DNA of 64,000 nucleotides from an uncultured Bacteroidia bacterium (GCA_902779765.1 CACZCQ010000006.1:1-64000), one strand, 5' to 3'. Numbered from the stretch's first letter, positions 41,263-53,240 are shown. The notes: generated by a model from the letters alone, not told the origin. Numbers and translations are program-made.

Positions 41263-43179
41263 ATGAGAAGGATTTGTATTCTTGCATCGCTCCTTTCGGT
41301 CCTGGCCGCATGTTCCGGGGAGAAACCTCAGTCGGGATACCCGATAGACCCGATACCTTTTACCGCCGTAAAGGTTACTGATTCGTTCTGGGGGCAAAGG
41401 CTTGAGGCAAGCCGGAAGGTGACCGTCCCCCTTGCATTCAGCAAGTGTGAGGAAACCGGCCGGTATGACAATTTCGTCCGTGCAGTCCATCCTGATTCTA
41501 CATACAGGATCGGAGGCTTCCCGTTCGATGACACCGACGTTTACAAGACCATCGAGGGTGCGAGCTATCTTCTGCAGACAAGCCCTAATCCGGCCCTGGA
41601 GGCATATATAGACAGCGTATTGACCATCGTGGCGGCCGCCCAGGAGCCTGACGGTTATCTGAATACCGCCCGTCAGATGAATCCCTGGCATCCGCACAGC
41701 TGGGTGGGTGACAAGCGTTGGTCCGTGGAGGAGGTCAACAGCCACGAACTGTACAACCTCGGTCATATGATCGAGGGAGCGGTAGCCCACTATCAGGCTA
41801 CGGGGAAGCGCAATTTCCTCGATATAGCCATCAAGTATGCAGACTGTGTATGCAGGGAAGTAGGTCTGGGTGAAGGGCAGGCTGACGTAATCCCCGGCCA
41901 TGAGATAGCCGAAATGGCCCTTGCTAAGCTCTATCTGGCCACGGGCGACAGGAAGTATCTGGACCAGGCGGTTTATTTCGTAGAAAGACGCGGAAAGACC
42001 GGGACCAGGAACACATATATCCAGTCACACAAGCCGATACTTGAGCAGGATGAGGCCGTAGGCCATGCCGTACGTGCCGAATACCTCTATTCCGGAGTGG
42101 CAGACGTAGCTGCCCTGACCGGTATGACGGATTATATCGAAGCGATCGACCGGATATGGGAGAATATCGCCACGCGCAAGCTCTATATCACGGGAGGCGT
42201 CGGCGCCCGCCACGCAGGTGAAGCTTTCGGGGATGATTATGAACTCCCCAACGAGAGTGCATATTGCGAGACCTGCGCTGCAATAGGCAACGTTTATTTC
42301 AACTACAGGATGTTCCTCCTGCACGGAGAATCGAAGTATTTCGATGTACTCGAACGTACCCTCTACAATGCCCTTTTAAGCGGAGTCTCGCTGGACGGTG
42401 GATCGTTCTTCTATCCCAACCCGCTGGAGTGCCGCGGTGCCTATGAGCGGCAGCCGTGGTTCGGCTGCGCCTGCTGTCCGTCGAATATCTGCCGGTTCAT
42501 TCCGTCTCTGCCCGGGTATGTCTATGCAGTGAAGGATGACAGGCTTTATGTCAACCTTTATGTATCCGATACCGCAACGCTTGAGGTCGGAGGCAAGAGG
42601 GTGGATATTTCCCAGGAGACCGGATATCCCTGGTCTGGGGATATAGACATATCCATCGGCAAGGCTCCTGGGAAGGAGTTTGCGATGATGCTCAGGATTC
42701 CTGGTTGGGTCAGGGGAGAAGTGACTCCGGGGGACCTCTACCGATATGCTGACGGAAAGGATCTCGGGTATGGGGTCGAAGTGAACGGAGAGACGGTATC
42801 CGCAGAACTCCAGGATGGCTATTTCGTAATCCGCCGCAGATGGAAGGCAGGCGACAAGGTATCCCTCCATCTCGATATGGAACCGCGCAGGGTTGTTGCC
42901 GATGATGCCATAGAGGCCGACCGTGGTCGTATCTCGTTCGAGCGGGGACCTGTCGTATACTGTGCGGAATGGCCTGACAACGAGGGTGTCGATGTACTTG
43001 ACGTAAAGGTTCCTTCCAACGGACCGCTCGAAGTTGAGGAATGCCCCGGTCTGCTGGGCGGGGTGAACCGTCTGGTGGCTGGACTTGAAGGGGAAGGAAA
43101 GCTTACCCTGATCCCTTATTATGCCTGGGCCCACAGGGGACCCGGAGCTATGTCCGTATGGATTAAAACCGCTGAATGA
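41263..43179 (+). CDS. GH127 beta-L-arabinofuranosidase lipoprotein
   Basis: 638 residues from ATG 41263 (a GTG two codons upstream is possible). Signal peptide with lipobox (LSVLAAC, Cys17), so membrane-anchored. An (alpha/alpha)6 barrel with the family signatures [19 protein letters not shown], the acid/base region [16 protein letters not shown], and the cysteine cluster [20 protein letters not shown], which supplies the Zn ligands and the Cys nucleophile in characterised GH127 enzymes. It releases L-arabinose from arabinofuranosides outside the cytosol. Placing it inside the ara catabolic operon ties release to use. It overlaps araD by ATGA. Confidence 0.92.
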   Translation: MRRICILASLLSVLAACSGEKPQSGYPIDPIPFTAVKVTDSFWGQRLEASRKVTVPLAFSKCEETGRYDNFVRAVHPDSTYRIGGFPFDDTDVYKTIEGASYLLQTSPNPALEAYIDSVLTIVAAAQEPDGYLNTARQMNPWHPHSWVGDKRWSVEEVNSHELYNLGHMIEGAVAHYQATGKRNFLDIAIKYADCVCREVGLGEGQADVIPGHEIAEMALAKLYLATGDRKYLDQAVYFVERRGKTGTRNTYIQSHKPILEQDEAVGHAVRAEYLYSGVADVAALTGMTDYIEAIDRIWENIATRKLYITGGVGARHAGEAFGDDYELPNESAYCETCAAIGNVYFNYRMFLLHGESKYFDVLERTLYNALLSGVSLDGGSFFYPNPLECRGAYERQPWFGCACCPSNICRFIPSLPGYVYAVKDDRLYVNLYVSDTATLEVGGKRVDISQETGYPWSGDIDISIGKAPGKEFAMMLRIPGWVRGEVTPGDLYRYADGKDLGYGVEVNGETVSAELQDGYFVIRRRWKAGDKVSLHLDMEPRRVVADDAIEADRGRISFERGPVVYCAEWPDNEGVDVLDVKVPSNGPLEVEECPGLLGGVNRLVAGLEGEGKLTLIPYYAWAHRGPGAMSVWIKTAE

Positions 43180-43868
43180 TGCTTGAAGGATTGAAAGAAC
43201 AGGTTTGCAAGGCCAACCTGGCCCTGGTAGACCATGGACTGGTGCTTTTCACCTGGGGGAATGTCTCGGCGATCGACCGGGCCTCAGGCCTTGTGGTCAT
43301 AAAACCTTCCGGGGTCCCGTACGACCGGATGATACCGGCAGACATGGTAGTAGTCAATCTTGACGGCAGGGTAGTTGAGGGTGACCTGAAACCATCTTCA
43401 GATACCCCCACCCACCTTGTATTATACCGGGCCTTCCCTGAAACAGGGGGGATTGTCCATACCCATTCAACATTCGCGACCGCCTGGGCGCAGGCGGGAA
43501 TGGACATACCGAATATCGGAACCACCCATTCGGATTATTTCCACAACGACATCCCTTGCACCGCTGACATGACCGCCGGTCAGGTGAGGGGAGACTATGA
43601 ACTTGAGACGGGAAATGTTATAGTTGAGCGTTTCAGGGACATCGATCCGGTTCATACCCCGGGTGTCCTCGTGAAGAATCACGGCCCCTTCAGCTGGGGC
43701 AGGGACGCAGACGAAGCCGTCCACAATGCCGTCGTGCTGGAGCAGGTAGCCAAGATGGCGTTCATCTCGATGACCCTGAACCCGGACTCTAAGATGAATC
43801 CGCTCCTGATCGAGAAGCATTTCTCAAGGAAACACGGTCCCGACGCCTATTACGGCCAGCCGTTGTAA
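43176..43868 (+). CDS. araD: L-ribulose-5-phosphate 4-epimerase
   Basis: A 230-residue class II aldolase-type metalloenzyme that converts L-ribulose-5-phosphate to D-xylulose-5-phosphate for the pentose phosphate pathway. Substrate and metal motifs: [17 protein letters not shown], the Zn ligands in [11 protein letters not shown], and HGPFSWG. It completes the ara pathway. Its stop is 3 nt from the end of the converging C10 peptidase gene, with no room for a terminator. Confidence 0.96.
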   Translation: MMLEGLKEQVCKANLALVDHGLVLFTWGNVSAIDRASGLVVIKPSGVPYDRMIPADMVVVNLDGRVVEGDLKPSSDTPTHLVLYRAFPETGGIVHTHSTFATAWAQAGMDIPNIGTTHSDYFHNDIPCTADMTAGQVRGDYELETGNVIVERFRDIDPVHTPGVLVKNHGPFSWGRDADEAVHNAVVLEQVAKMAFISMTLNPDSKMNPLLIEKHFSRKHGPDAYYGQPL

Positions 43869-43871
43869 CTG

Positions 43872-45707
43872 TTACAGTTCCAAATTGACAGTCATCTTCT
43901 CCCCGGTGGCGGGATTGTAGCACCGGAAGACATAATTGCCGGTATCAAGCAGGTGATTGAATGATACAAAACGGTCTCCATTTACGATTTCATCCCCGGA
44001 ATAGGTCTGCTGCATCGTAGATGAAGGCCAAATATTCCTTTGATTATAACTCCCGAATATGGGGGTATTCTCACCTTCTTTGCTCAAGCTCCAGTAAAGG
44101 CTGTCAAAGATTGAAAAAGAGGTTTTCCCCCATAGCCGATGCTCGTAACGGGCATTCAAATCAATCATACCAAATTGCAGCAGAGATGCAATCGGTCTGG
44201 TTGTGAAAACAATTATACTGCTCCTCCCTTGTGGTAAGGGAACCCACTTCCCGGATGATGGATCCTTCCTGGAAAGTGCAATCATGTCTCCTTCTTCAAG
44301 GGATTTCGTAACATGACACTCAAGACTGACAGGATAGCTCCTGCCTGAAATGTCCACCATGGCTGCTTTATCGTTTGATATATCTTCGAACGATATCCTT
44401 CCGCTGGGGGAGATGACTTCCTTTACATTCTCTCTCCGGTCGTATAGGACGTACCGTACCTCTATCTCGCCTCCAAGATAGCTATCATTATTGACAGACT
44501 GTTTAAGTAATACCCTTTTAGTTTTTTCGAAGTCCTCTGAAATGGAGTTATTCCCACTGACAAAGGGAACGAAGTCTCCCTTACCACCATCATATGGTTT
44601 AATATTTAATGCCACCTCCTGGCTCTGATAAAACTCGACAATTCCGTCAAGATCCCCATCAATGGGTGACAAGGTGTAATAACCGTTATCAGTTCCTCCC
44701 CATCCGAAATTAATGCTGAAATAGCGGCCGTTGTAACCGTCAATGACCATAGCATGTCCCCCCCTGTGGCCGCCGCTGCCACTATAAAAAACCGGGCGTC
44801 CTGAGTCAATCTCCTCTGAAATCAATGTCTCCCACTTCTCATCGGAGTAATGACGGCCTATCCTGATTATACCAGGATCGTAACCGAAATATACAGGAAG
44901 TAACCTAATATTGCTAAAGAAGGCTGCAGAACCAGATAACCCGAAACTCATTTTACACATTACTGCTACATCATAAAGCAGGCGTGCAAGTTGTGCTTTA
45001 CCTTCTGCGTCACATTCCTTGTAATCATCCAGCATCTTGTCCCATTTGTATGCATGCCCAAGGTCGCAACTATCAATAATAAGCAGTCCCGTTTTGTAAG
45101 AGGGCAAGGTCCCCGTCCCTCTTATGGGCCATTTGTGATACTTCATTATGATGGAGATAGCCGTGGCAACACATCCAGTATAAGGTTTCTTACCGTCGAT
45201 TTCTGGTAGAAGATCATTAAATGGGGACACCTGGTCCCATCTTGCGGTTTTTAGCTCGACACTTTTTGACGGATCGAACTTAGTGGAAGGCGTATCACCT
45301 CTTGTTCCCCAATCCTTGCTTCTGGCGTATTCAATGACATCGGAATACCATTCGAGCCAATAACGCAAGTTATCAGGCATGCCCTCTTCCACGAAAGGCT
45401 GTTCCAATGAAAATGCAAGTACCGGTCTGGCGGCATCATCTCCGGCAATTATGGCAAAGCCTCCGGATTTGACAGAAAAAACGTACATCGTAGGTTCTGT
45501 ATCCAGCCCCCTTGTCTCAGTTTTAGGGAATGTGGCAGTTAATTCAAGTTCATTCAATGATGCCCTTGTCCTGACCCCATTTGAGGCAAAAAAGGCGGCA
45601 GCTTGTTCTTTCGCTTTCTCCAGTGATACCGGCCGTGCGAAAGAAACTGTCTGCAGGCTGACCAGAATGCAGATGGACAGAGTATATAAGTGTCTATTGG
45701 TTGCCAT
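43872..45707 (-). CDS. C10 family (streptopain-like) cysteine peptidase
   Basis: 611 residues. Signal peptide at 1-25, a Spi-type inhibitory propeptide (about 26-150, LEKAKEQAAAFFA and SGGFAIIAGDD), then the catalytic domain: Cys179 in YTGCVATAISIIMKY, His318 in GGHAMVIDGY, and the GWGG block. A beta-rich C-terminal extension of about 240 residues follows, not part of the peptidase core. The enzyme is secreted as a self-inhibited zymogen; relatives are SpeB and the Bacteroides Bfp proteases. GC is visibly lower than in the ara operon. It overlaps the BACON gene by 14 nt. Confidence 0.9.
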   Translation of the reverse strand: MATNRHLYTLSICILVSLQTVSFARPVSLEKAKEQAAAFFASNGVRTRASLNELELTATFPKTETRGLDTEPTMYVFSVKSGGFAIIAGDDAARPVLAFSLEQPFVEEGMPDNLRYWLEWYSDVIEYARSKDWGTRGDTPSTKFDPSKSVELKTARWDQVSPFNDLLPEIDGKKPYTGCVATAISIIMKYHKWPIRGTGTLPSYKTGLLIIDSCDLGHAYKWDKMLDDYKECDAEGKAQLARLLYDVAVMCKMSFGLSGSAAFFSNIRLLPVYFGYDPGIIRIGRHYSDEKWETLISEEIDSGRPVFYSGSGGHRGGHAMVIDGYNGRYFSINFGWGGTDNGYYTLSPIDGDLDGIVEFYQSQEVALNIKPYDGGKGDFVPFVSGNNSISEDFEKTKRVLLKQSVNNDSYLGGEIEVRYVLYDRRENVKEVISPSGRISFEDISNDKAAMVDISGRSYPVSLECHVTKSLEEGDMIALSRKDPSSGKWVPLPQGRSSIIVFTTRPIASLLQFGMIDLNARYEHRLWGKTSFSIFDSLYWSLSKEGENTPIFGSYNQRNIWPSSTMQQTYSGDEIVNGDRFVSFNHLLDTGNYVFRCYNPATGEKMTVNLEL

Positions 45708-47178
45708 AGGTTCCTAATGTTCTGATTTCCCTGAAACTGACGGTCATGCCGTTCTCAATTGCCGGCAAGGTTAGGTTGTAGAAGTACTTGGCTATCTCGA
45801 CTGTGATAATATGGGGCCCCGGAGAGCTGTAGAGGTGTTTGGCAGATGGAGAATACTCATCGCATGTACCGTCTCCCCATAGGATGAACCCGGGTGCTGT
45901 CGGGTCGGGGCCGATGACGGGAGCAAGTGCGACAGGAGAGGTTGTGGAATAGGAAAAAGAGGGACATATTTCATGCTGGTGCACAACGACCGTGTCGGGG
46001 ACATCGGAAGATTTGTGGTACACGAGGATGAAACCCGATCTGGCTTCACCATTTTCTCCCAAGGCCTGGATTTCTACAGGAATCATCCCATCATCTTGCA
46101 TTGGACTGGGAGAAAGCCAGGTATCTTCTGTTTTGGTTGTGAATGAGGATTTGTCAGGTTTGGAGGTCGCAATCCATAAAGTACATCCGCGCCCTGAGAC
46201 TTTAACCGTCTTTGGAGAAACTACTATGGGATGCCTGTCCTGGGTCACGGAAAGGAATTCTTCCCGTCCCCATTCTTCTGAAGAGAATGTCAGGAGGCAG
46301 CTCCGGGTATTGAAATCATCATTATCGCTCGTGATAAACTCATATGTACTTGAAGACAAAGACCTGGTTTTGAATTCATGGATCCAATCCACATCGGATG
46401 GGATCTCTACTTTGACATCTATGTTGCTGCGAACCTCCACAGAGAATTTACTTGAAGAAGGTGAAACATGGATATCATCAGGGCTTAGTATAATGGTCGG
46501 CATCTCCCCATCTTGGTAGACCTTTACCGTTTCACTGACTTGTCCGCTGGAAAAGACGATATCCCCTTCTCTTTTACCGATTGCATCATTTGCGGAGAAT
46601 CTGAGGATGACCTTTGATTCGGACAGTCCGCTCCTTGTATCAAGCAAGGTAATCCATGATTTGGCAGATTCGGAGACGTGACAGTCGAACTTTATGTTTG
46701 AAGAGACATCGATCGTAAATTGTCCTCCTTCCTTAGGCACATCAAGTCTGTTGCCGCTGACCAATATGGCATCTTTCTGCTTTTGGGCCACAGAGATAGT
46801 CAGCTTCGATTTTCCGGATGTAAAAATAATGGAGGCTGACCGTGTGTCGTACTCATTATTATCCTTTACCGATATATTGATAGTCGCGGTCCCGCGCTTC
46901 CCGCTTTCTGTAGAGATGGAACACCAGTCCCGGGTCCTGTCGTTGACAAATCTGGCATTCCAGTCATCGGTCGCCTTGATGTCGACAGAAGCACTTCCGG
47001 CCGCTGATGAGAAATTGACAGTCATGTCTCTGTTTGAGAACGCAGCATCAGCCGACCCGGGTCGCAGGCTCTCTTCAATAAAGTCAAATTCGGATTTGCA
47101 GCTTTGCAGGAAGGTGCAGAACAACATTCCGGTCAGACACCACAAAGCGACGTTGATAAGATCGATTTTCCGTCCCAT
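45694..47178 (-). CDS. BACON-domain surface lipoprotein
   Basis: 494 residues from ATG 47178 (MGRKIDLINVALW); longer in-frame starts would enter the tRNA-Glu terminator. The lipobox is FLQSC (Cys27). Three or so BACON domains follow in tandem (about 55-330), each with the W-[CI]-x motif and RxxxIxFxSG strand (DWCSISTESG, SWITLLDTRSG, DWIHEFKTRS). The C-terminal 160 residues include a possible PKD-like strand set. BACON domains bind glycans or mucin or act as spacers. It overlaps the C10 peptidase gene downstream, so the pair are made together. No TAnnTTTG promoter is visible. Confidence 0.85.
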   Translation of the reverse strand: MGRKIDLINVALWCLTGMLFCTFLQSCKSEFDFIEESLRPGSADAAFSNRDMTVNFSSAAGSASVDIKATDDWNARFVNDRTRDWCSISTESGKRGTATINISVKDNNEYDTRSASIIFTSGKSKLTISVAQKQKDAILVSGNRLDVPKEGGQFTIDVSSNIKFDCHVSESAKSWITLLDTRSGLSESKVILRFSANDAIGKREGDIVFSSGQVSETVKVYQDGEMPTIILSPDDIHVSPSSSKFSVEVRSNIDVKVEIPSDVDWIHEFKTRSLSSSTYEFITSDNDDFNTRSCLLTFSSEEWGREEFLSVTQDRHPIVVSPKTVKVSGRGCTLWIATSKPDKSSFTTKTEDTWLSPSPMQDDGMIPVEIQALGENGEARSGFILVYHKSSDVPDTVVVHQHEICPSFSYSTTSPVALAPVIGPDPTAPGFILWGDGTCDEYSPSAKHLYSSPGPHIITVEIAKYFYNLTLPAIENGMTVSFREIRTLGTYGNQ

Positions 47179-47181
47179 AGT

Positions 47182-47203
47182 TACTTCGTAAGTATATGAA
47201 GTA
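47182..47203. repeat. Short inverted repeat before the BACON lipoprotein
   Basis: TACTTC (47182-47187) and GAAGTA (47198-47203) form an interrupted palindrome immediately upstream of the start codon, in AT-rich DNA lacking a standard -7 box. It may be an operator or just chance. Confidence 0.3.
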
Positions 47204-47234
47204 CTATTATAATAATAATTTATAATAAAAGAAA

Positions 47235-47262
47235 ATGACGGCAACAAAAATGCTGCCGTCAT
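47235..47262 (-). terminator. Terminator downstream of tRNA-Glu
   Basis: A perfect 9-bp stem, ATGACGGCA / TGCCGTCAT, with a 10-nt loop. On the minus strand it is followed by TTTTCTTTT. It lies 30 nt past the tRNA 3' end. Confidence 0.8.
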
Positions 47263-47292
47263 CAAGTCACTGGCGCCTTGCGGCACCTTTTG

Positions 47293-47364
47293 TACTGGGT
47301 AGGAGAATCGAACTCCTATTGCAAGATTGAGAATCTTGAGTACTAACCGTTATACGAACCCAGC
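47293..47364 (-). tRNA. tRNA-Glu (anticodon CUC)
   Basis: A 72-nt cloverleaf on the minus strand: acceptor GCTGGGT/ACCCAGT (first pair G-U), D-arm GTAT-AACGGTTA-GTAC, anticodon arm CAAGA-TTCTCAA-TCTTG, T-arm AGGAG-TTCGATT-CTCCT, discriminator A. The CUC anticodon is the second Glu isoacceptor besides UUC. Confidence 0.92.
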
Positions 47365-47378
47365 ATTGTTCGGGATTG

Positions 47379-47409
47379 CAAAGATAGATAAAAAACTGAA
47401 TCCCACAAA
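47379..47409 (-). promoter_or_regulatory. tRNA-Glu promoter
   Basis: The minus strand has TTTG (plus 47406-47409), 19 nt, then TATCTTTG (plus 47379-47386): a full Bacteroidota -33/-7 pair, 15 nt upstream of the tRNA. Its -33 box abuts the rpmE2 terminator. Confidence 0.8.
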
Positions 47410-47438
47410 AAAAAGTCGCACTCTCGTACGACTTTTTT
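47409..47438 (-). terminator. Terminator after rpmE2
   Basis: A 10-bp stem, AAAAAAGTCG / CGACTTTTTT, with a 10-nt loop and good T-tracts on both strands, 22 nt past the L31 stop. Confidence 0.85.
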
Positions 47439-47460
47439 GTTTTCCTTTGTCCGCAAAAGA

Positions 47461-47712
47461 CTATTTCTTGCGGTCCTTGTATCTCTGGTAGAATTTGTCA
47501 ACGCGGCCGGCGGTGTCAACGAGCTTGACCTTGCCAGTGTAGAAGGGGTGAGAGGTGTTGGAGATCTCAACCTTCACGACCGGGTACTCGACTCCGTCCA
47601 CCATCAGAGTCTCTTTGGTCTCTGCGCAGGAACGGGTGACGAACACGGTTTCGTTAGACATATCCTTGAAAGCTACAAGGCGGTAGGTTTCGGGATGAAG
47701 TCCTTTTTTCAT
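47461..47712 (-). CDS. rpmE2: 50S ribosomal protein L31, type B
   Basis: 83 residues, starting MKKGLHPETYRLVAFKDMSN. It lacks the CxxC zinc motif, so it is the zinc-free type B (C-minus) form, with the type B insert region and C-terminal VDKFYQRYKDRKK. Start at ATG 47712; the in-frame extension to 47787 would cover its own promoter. It has its own promoter and terminator. Confidence 0.95.
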   Translation of the reverse strand: MKKGLHPETYRLVAFKDMSNETVFVTRSCAETKETLMVDGVEYPVVKVEISNTSHPFYTGKVKLVDTAGRVDKFYQRYKDRKK

Positions 47713-47757
47713 TGCTTTACGATTTAATTGTACAATTCTTTTCTGTAAAAAAGCCTG

Positions 47758-47788
47758 CAAAGATAACTCTTTTCCTTGAATATCCAAA
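47758..47788 (-). promoter_or_regulatory. rpmE2 promoter
   Basis: The minus strand shows TTTG (plus 47785-47788), 19 nt, then TATCTTTG (plus 47758-47765). It has the same architecture and the same -7 sequence as the tRNA-Glu promoter. Confidence 0.8.
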
Positions 47789-47805
47789 CGTATTCCTTTG
47801 AAAAT

Positions 47806-48870
47806 CTATTTAATCCTGTACGGTTGGTCATCGTAAAGGGTGTATCGTTTGGCCTTCCGGATCCATTTCTGCTCTTCGAGCTTTACGTGCTCCCGCACTT
47901 CATGATAGGTAATCTCTCCGTGCAGGTATCCCATTATCGCCGGATCGGACAGTTTCTCCTCGAATCCTTCGGAGAGTTCGAACTGGGAATATCTTTCGAG
48001 GAAGTACCTGACCAGCTGGATGGTATGAAGTAGCGAATGGTACTCGCTTCCCGGCTGGAGCATTATCTGGTATCCCTGGCATCTCTGGTCTGCATATCGG
48101 CCGGCTGACGGAGTGAAGGAGCATGGCCTCATCAGCACACCTGCCGGGGCAGGGATGACATCCAGCGGGCTGTGGCTGATGAAAGGTGCTCCGAAATACT
48201 CATACGGCCTGGCAGTACCGATTCCCGGGGTGATGGTCGTGTTGTTCCATAGTCCGCCTCCGGAATACATCTGGCAGGTGAACATCCCGGGTATGTCGGA
48301 AGCCGGTGCGATCGTCCAGGGCAGTAGCTGCCGCGTGGAGTCATTGGCCAAGGCTGAGATGACGTGCAGGGCGAAGCCGGCACCGATCTCAGTATAGTAG
48401 ATGGTGCAGAGCTCTCCAAGGGTCATTCCGTGCCTGTGGGCGACCTTTGGCGTATGCGGCTCGACTTTTCCCGAGGGCATGGATCCTTCCACTATCCTTC
48501 CGGCCGGATTGATATGGTCCACTATGTACAGCGACGGGGCATTCTCCATCGCCGCCATGGCCTCCATAAGCATGAATACGTCCTTGGAATAATTGAAGTA
48601 CCTTGCTCCGGCATCCTGGATCTCTACCACCACGGCATCCAGTTCCTTCAGGGCTTCAGGATCGAAGGAGATGTGGTTGGTGCCCGGGGTGAGTTCAGCT
48701 CCCTTGGGGCTGAAGACGACCTGGAGGTTTCCTCTTTCCCTGAACAGGTCGTACATATAACGCCCGCGGGCGGTGTCCCAGCAGTTCTGAGTGCAGAAAC
48801 AACCGACCCTGCCGCTCAGCAGAGCCTTGTCCAGCTGGTCCTCCAGCGCCGTTGTCCTGAACGAGAACAT
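47806..48870 (-). CDS. DUF1343 / NamZ-type protein
   Basis: 354 residues matching DUF1343, whose characterised members are exo-beta-N-acetylmuramidases (NamZ, GH171). Family-like segments: VVVEIQDAGARYFNYSKD, YIVDHINPAGRIVEGSM, HRHGMTLGELCTIY and the C-terminal GYQIMLQP. Unlike many homologues it has no signal peptide, suggesting a cytosolic role in cell-wall recycling. It ends a long minus-strand run behind the phosphohexomutase (7-nt gap). Confidence 0.85.
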   Translation of the reverse strand: MFSFRTTALEDQLDKALLSGRVGCFCTQNCWDTARGRYMYDLFRERGNLQVVFSPKGAELTPGTNHISFDPEALKELDAVVVEIQDAGARYFNYSKDVFMLMEAMAAMENAPSLYIVDHINPAGRIVEGSMPSGKVEPHTPKVAHRHGMTLGELCTIYYTEIGAGFALHVISALANDSTRQLLPWTIAPASDIPGMFTCQMYSGGGLWNNTTITPGIGTARPYEYFGAPFISHSPLDVIPAPAGVLMRPCSFTPSAGRYADQRCQGYQIMLQPGSEYHSLLHTIQLVRYFLERYSQFELSEGFEEKLSDPAIMGYLHGEITYHEVREHVKLEEQKWIRKAKRYTLYDDQPYRIK

Positions 48871-48877
48871 TTTCCCG

Positions 48878-50332
48878 CTAACCTTTAATTATGGTGTCCG
48901 CTACGCCTACCACTTCAGCGGCAAGCGCCTCAGCTTCTTCCATTGTGGGAGCTTCTGAATAGATGCGTATGATGGGCTCGGTGTTGGAACGGCGCAGGTG
49001 GACCCACTTGCGCTCGGCTTCAAAACTGATCTTCACTCCGTCGATGCAGTTGATGTCTTCGGATGCATAGACTTCCTTCAGCCTGTCCATTATCCTGTCG
49101 ATCAGGCCGGAGTCGGAAAGTTCGATCCTGTTCTTGGCGATATGGTATTCAGGATAGGTTTTCTTGAGTTCGCTGACCGTCATCCTCTTCCTTGCCAGGT
49201 TGGAAAGGAAGAGCGCCACTCCGACCATCGCGTCACGTCCGTAATGTACGGCAGGGTAGATCACTCCGCCATTGCCCTCGCCTCCGATTAGCGCATTGGT
49301 CTCACGCATCTTGGTAGTAACGTTGACCTCTCCCACGGCGGCTGCCTCATAGGTACCTCCGAATTTCTCGGTGACATCCCGGAGGGCACGGCTGCTCGAG
49401 AGGTTGGAACAGGAGACTGGTGCATAAGGGTATGCTACCTCTTCCAGCGAGATGCTCTCGGCTTCGGCTATCTTTGCAGCCCTTTCGAAGAGGTAAGAGG
49501 CAACGCTCACCAGGGTATATTCCTCACCGAACGGCTCGCCGTCTTCGCAGATGAAGGCGAGACGGTCCACATCCGGATCGACGGATATTCCCATGTCGGC
49601 ATGCTCCTGGACCACTGCTGCTGATAGGGTCTCCAGATTCTCCGGAAGGGGTTCCGGGTTGTGGGCGAAATCACCGGTGGGCTCGCAGTTGAGGCGTATG
49701 CATTCGACACCAAGCCTTTCGAGAAGACGCGGCATGATGATACCTCCCACGGAGTTGACCGCGTCAAGGACCACTTTGAACTGGGCTTCCTGGATGGATT
49801 CCACATCAACGTCCGGACACGCAATGACGGCGTCCAGGTGCTCCTCGGTGTAGTCATGTTCCGTCACCTCTCCCAGTTCGTCCACTCCGGCGAAATCGAA
49901 TTCACCCTTGGCGGCCAGGTCGAGTATCGCCCGTCCTTCGGCGGCGGTCAGGAATTCTCCATTGCCATTGAGCAATTTAAGGGCATTCCACTGGCGGGGG
50001 TTATGGGAAGCAGTGATGATGATCCCTCCGTCAGCCTCCGCGAAAGTCACCGCCATTTCGGTTGTGGGCGTCGAGGCCAGTCCGATACGGACCACATCGA
50101 CTCCGCAGGCGACTAGTGTGCCAACCACGAGGTTCTCGACCATCCGTCCGGAGAGCCTCGCATCCCGTCCGACCACGACCTTGTATCTTCTGTCATCGGG
50201 TCGTGGTTTCCTCTGTGGCATCGTGGCGCAGTACGCGGATGTGAAACTGACTATGTCAACGGGAGAAAGCCCTTCACCGGGCTTTCCTCCAATAGTTCCC
50301 CGGATGCCGGAGATAGATTTTATCAGACTCAT
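48878..50332 (-). CDS. glmM: Phosphoglucosamine mutase / phosphohexomutase
   Basis: 484 residues of the alpha-D-phosphohexomutase family. The phosphoserine loop is TASHNPRQWNALKL (Ser109), the Mg2+ loop DPDVDRLAF, the sugar-binding loop GGEGNGGVIY, and the phosphate-binding RRSNTEPIIRIY near the C-terminus. It most likely converts glucosamine-6-P to glucosamine-1-P for peptidoglycan; phosphomannomutase activity cannot be excluded. It lies 17 nt after ntpK. Confidence 0.85.
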   Translation of the reverse strand: MSLIKSISGIRGTIGGKPGEGLSPVDIVSFTSAYCATMPQRKPRPDDRRYKVVVGRDARLSGRMVENLVVGTLVACGVDVVRIGLASTPTTEMAVTFAEADGGIIITASHNPRQWNALKLLNGNGEFLTAAEGRAILDLAAKGEFDFAGVDELGEVTEHDYTEEHLDAVIACPDVDVESIQEAQFKVVLDAVNSVGGIIMPRLLERLGVECIRLNCEPTGDFAHNPEPLPENLETLSAAVVQEHADMGISVDPDVDRLAFICEDGEPFGEEYTLVSVASYLFERAAKIAEAESISLEEVAYPYAPVSCSNLSSSRALRDVTEKFGGTYEAAAVGEVNVTTKMRETNALIGGEGNGGVIYPAVHYGRDAMVGVALFLSNLARKRMTVSELKKTYPEYHIAKNRIELSDSGLIDRIMDRLKEVYASEDINCIDGVKISFEAERKWVHLRRSNTEPIIRIYSEAPTMEEAEALAAEVVGVADTIIKG

Positions 50333-50349
50333 TTAAAATGACTTGGATA

Positions 50350-52619
<2,270 letters not shown>

Positions 52620-52627
<8 letters not shown>

Positions 52628-53234
52628 GGCTCTCTTCCTCCGATTCTTCTGCGGCATGGCGCTCCTTGACGATCTTCGAGGAAGCCTTGCTGAGGTTCTC
52701 CTCGTCTTCCATATACCGCTTTATCTTGCGTATGGCCTCCTGATAGCCCGGGATCTGGACTTTTTCGTACAGGTTGACCTTCTGGGTCGTCTTCTTCCTC
52801 TGGTAGTCCAGTATCCTGCGCTTCTCCTTGTATACCTCGGATTCGATTCCGAGTCTTGAAAGCTCCTTGAGAATGGCCACGCCATCCTTGTACCATGCAG
52901 GCTTGGCAAAGGTGTTGAAAGGACGGATCTCATAATCAATCCCGTCGAGCTCAGGACACTTGACTCCGGCCACCTTGACCGTCTTGAGCACGATGTCCTT
53001 GATGGACACGAGACCGGACTCGAACTCGTTCCACAGCGGGGCGAGATACTCGTACTTCTTCTCCGCTTCGTCGAGTTCGGCGATCAGGCTCTCGCTCTTG
53101 TCCTTGGCCTTGCGCACCTCCAGACGCAGGGCGCTCTCCTTGTTCTGCAACGTCGGGAGGGCGTTCTGACGCATCTTGAGCTGCTTCTGCAGGTTGTTGA
53201 GCGCAGTCTTGTTATATTGAAACTTTATCGCCAT
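52620..53234 (-). CDS. ntpD: V/A-type ATPase subunit D (central stalk)
   Basis: A 204-residue, mostly helical coiled-coil protein (KFQYNKTALNNLQKQLKMRQNALPTL at the start), matching the central rotor shaft subunit. No separate F subunit gene is seen. It is 6 nt after ntpB and overlaps ntpI. Confidence 0.92.
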
Positions 53235-53240
53235 TTCAGG

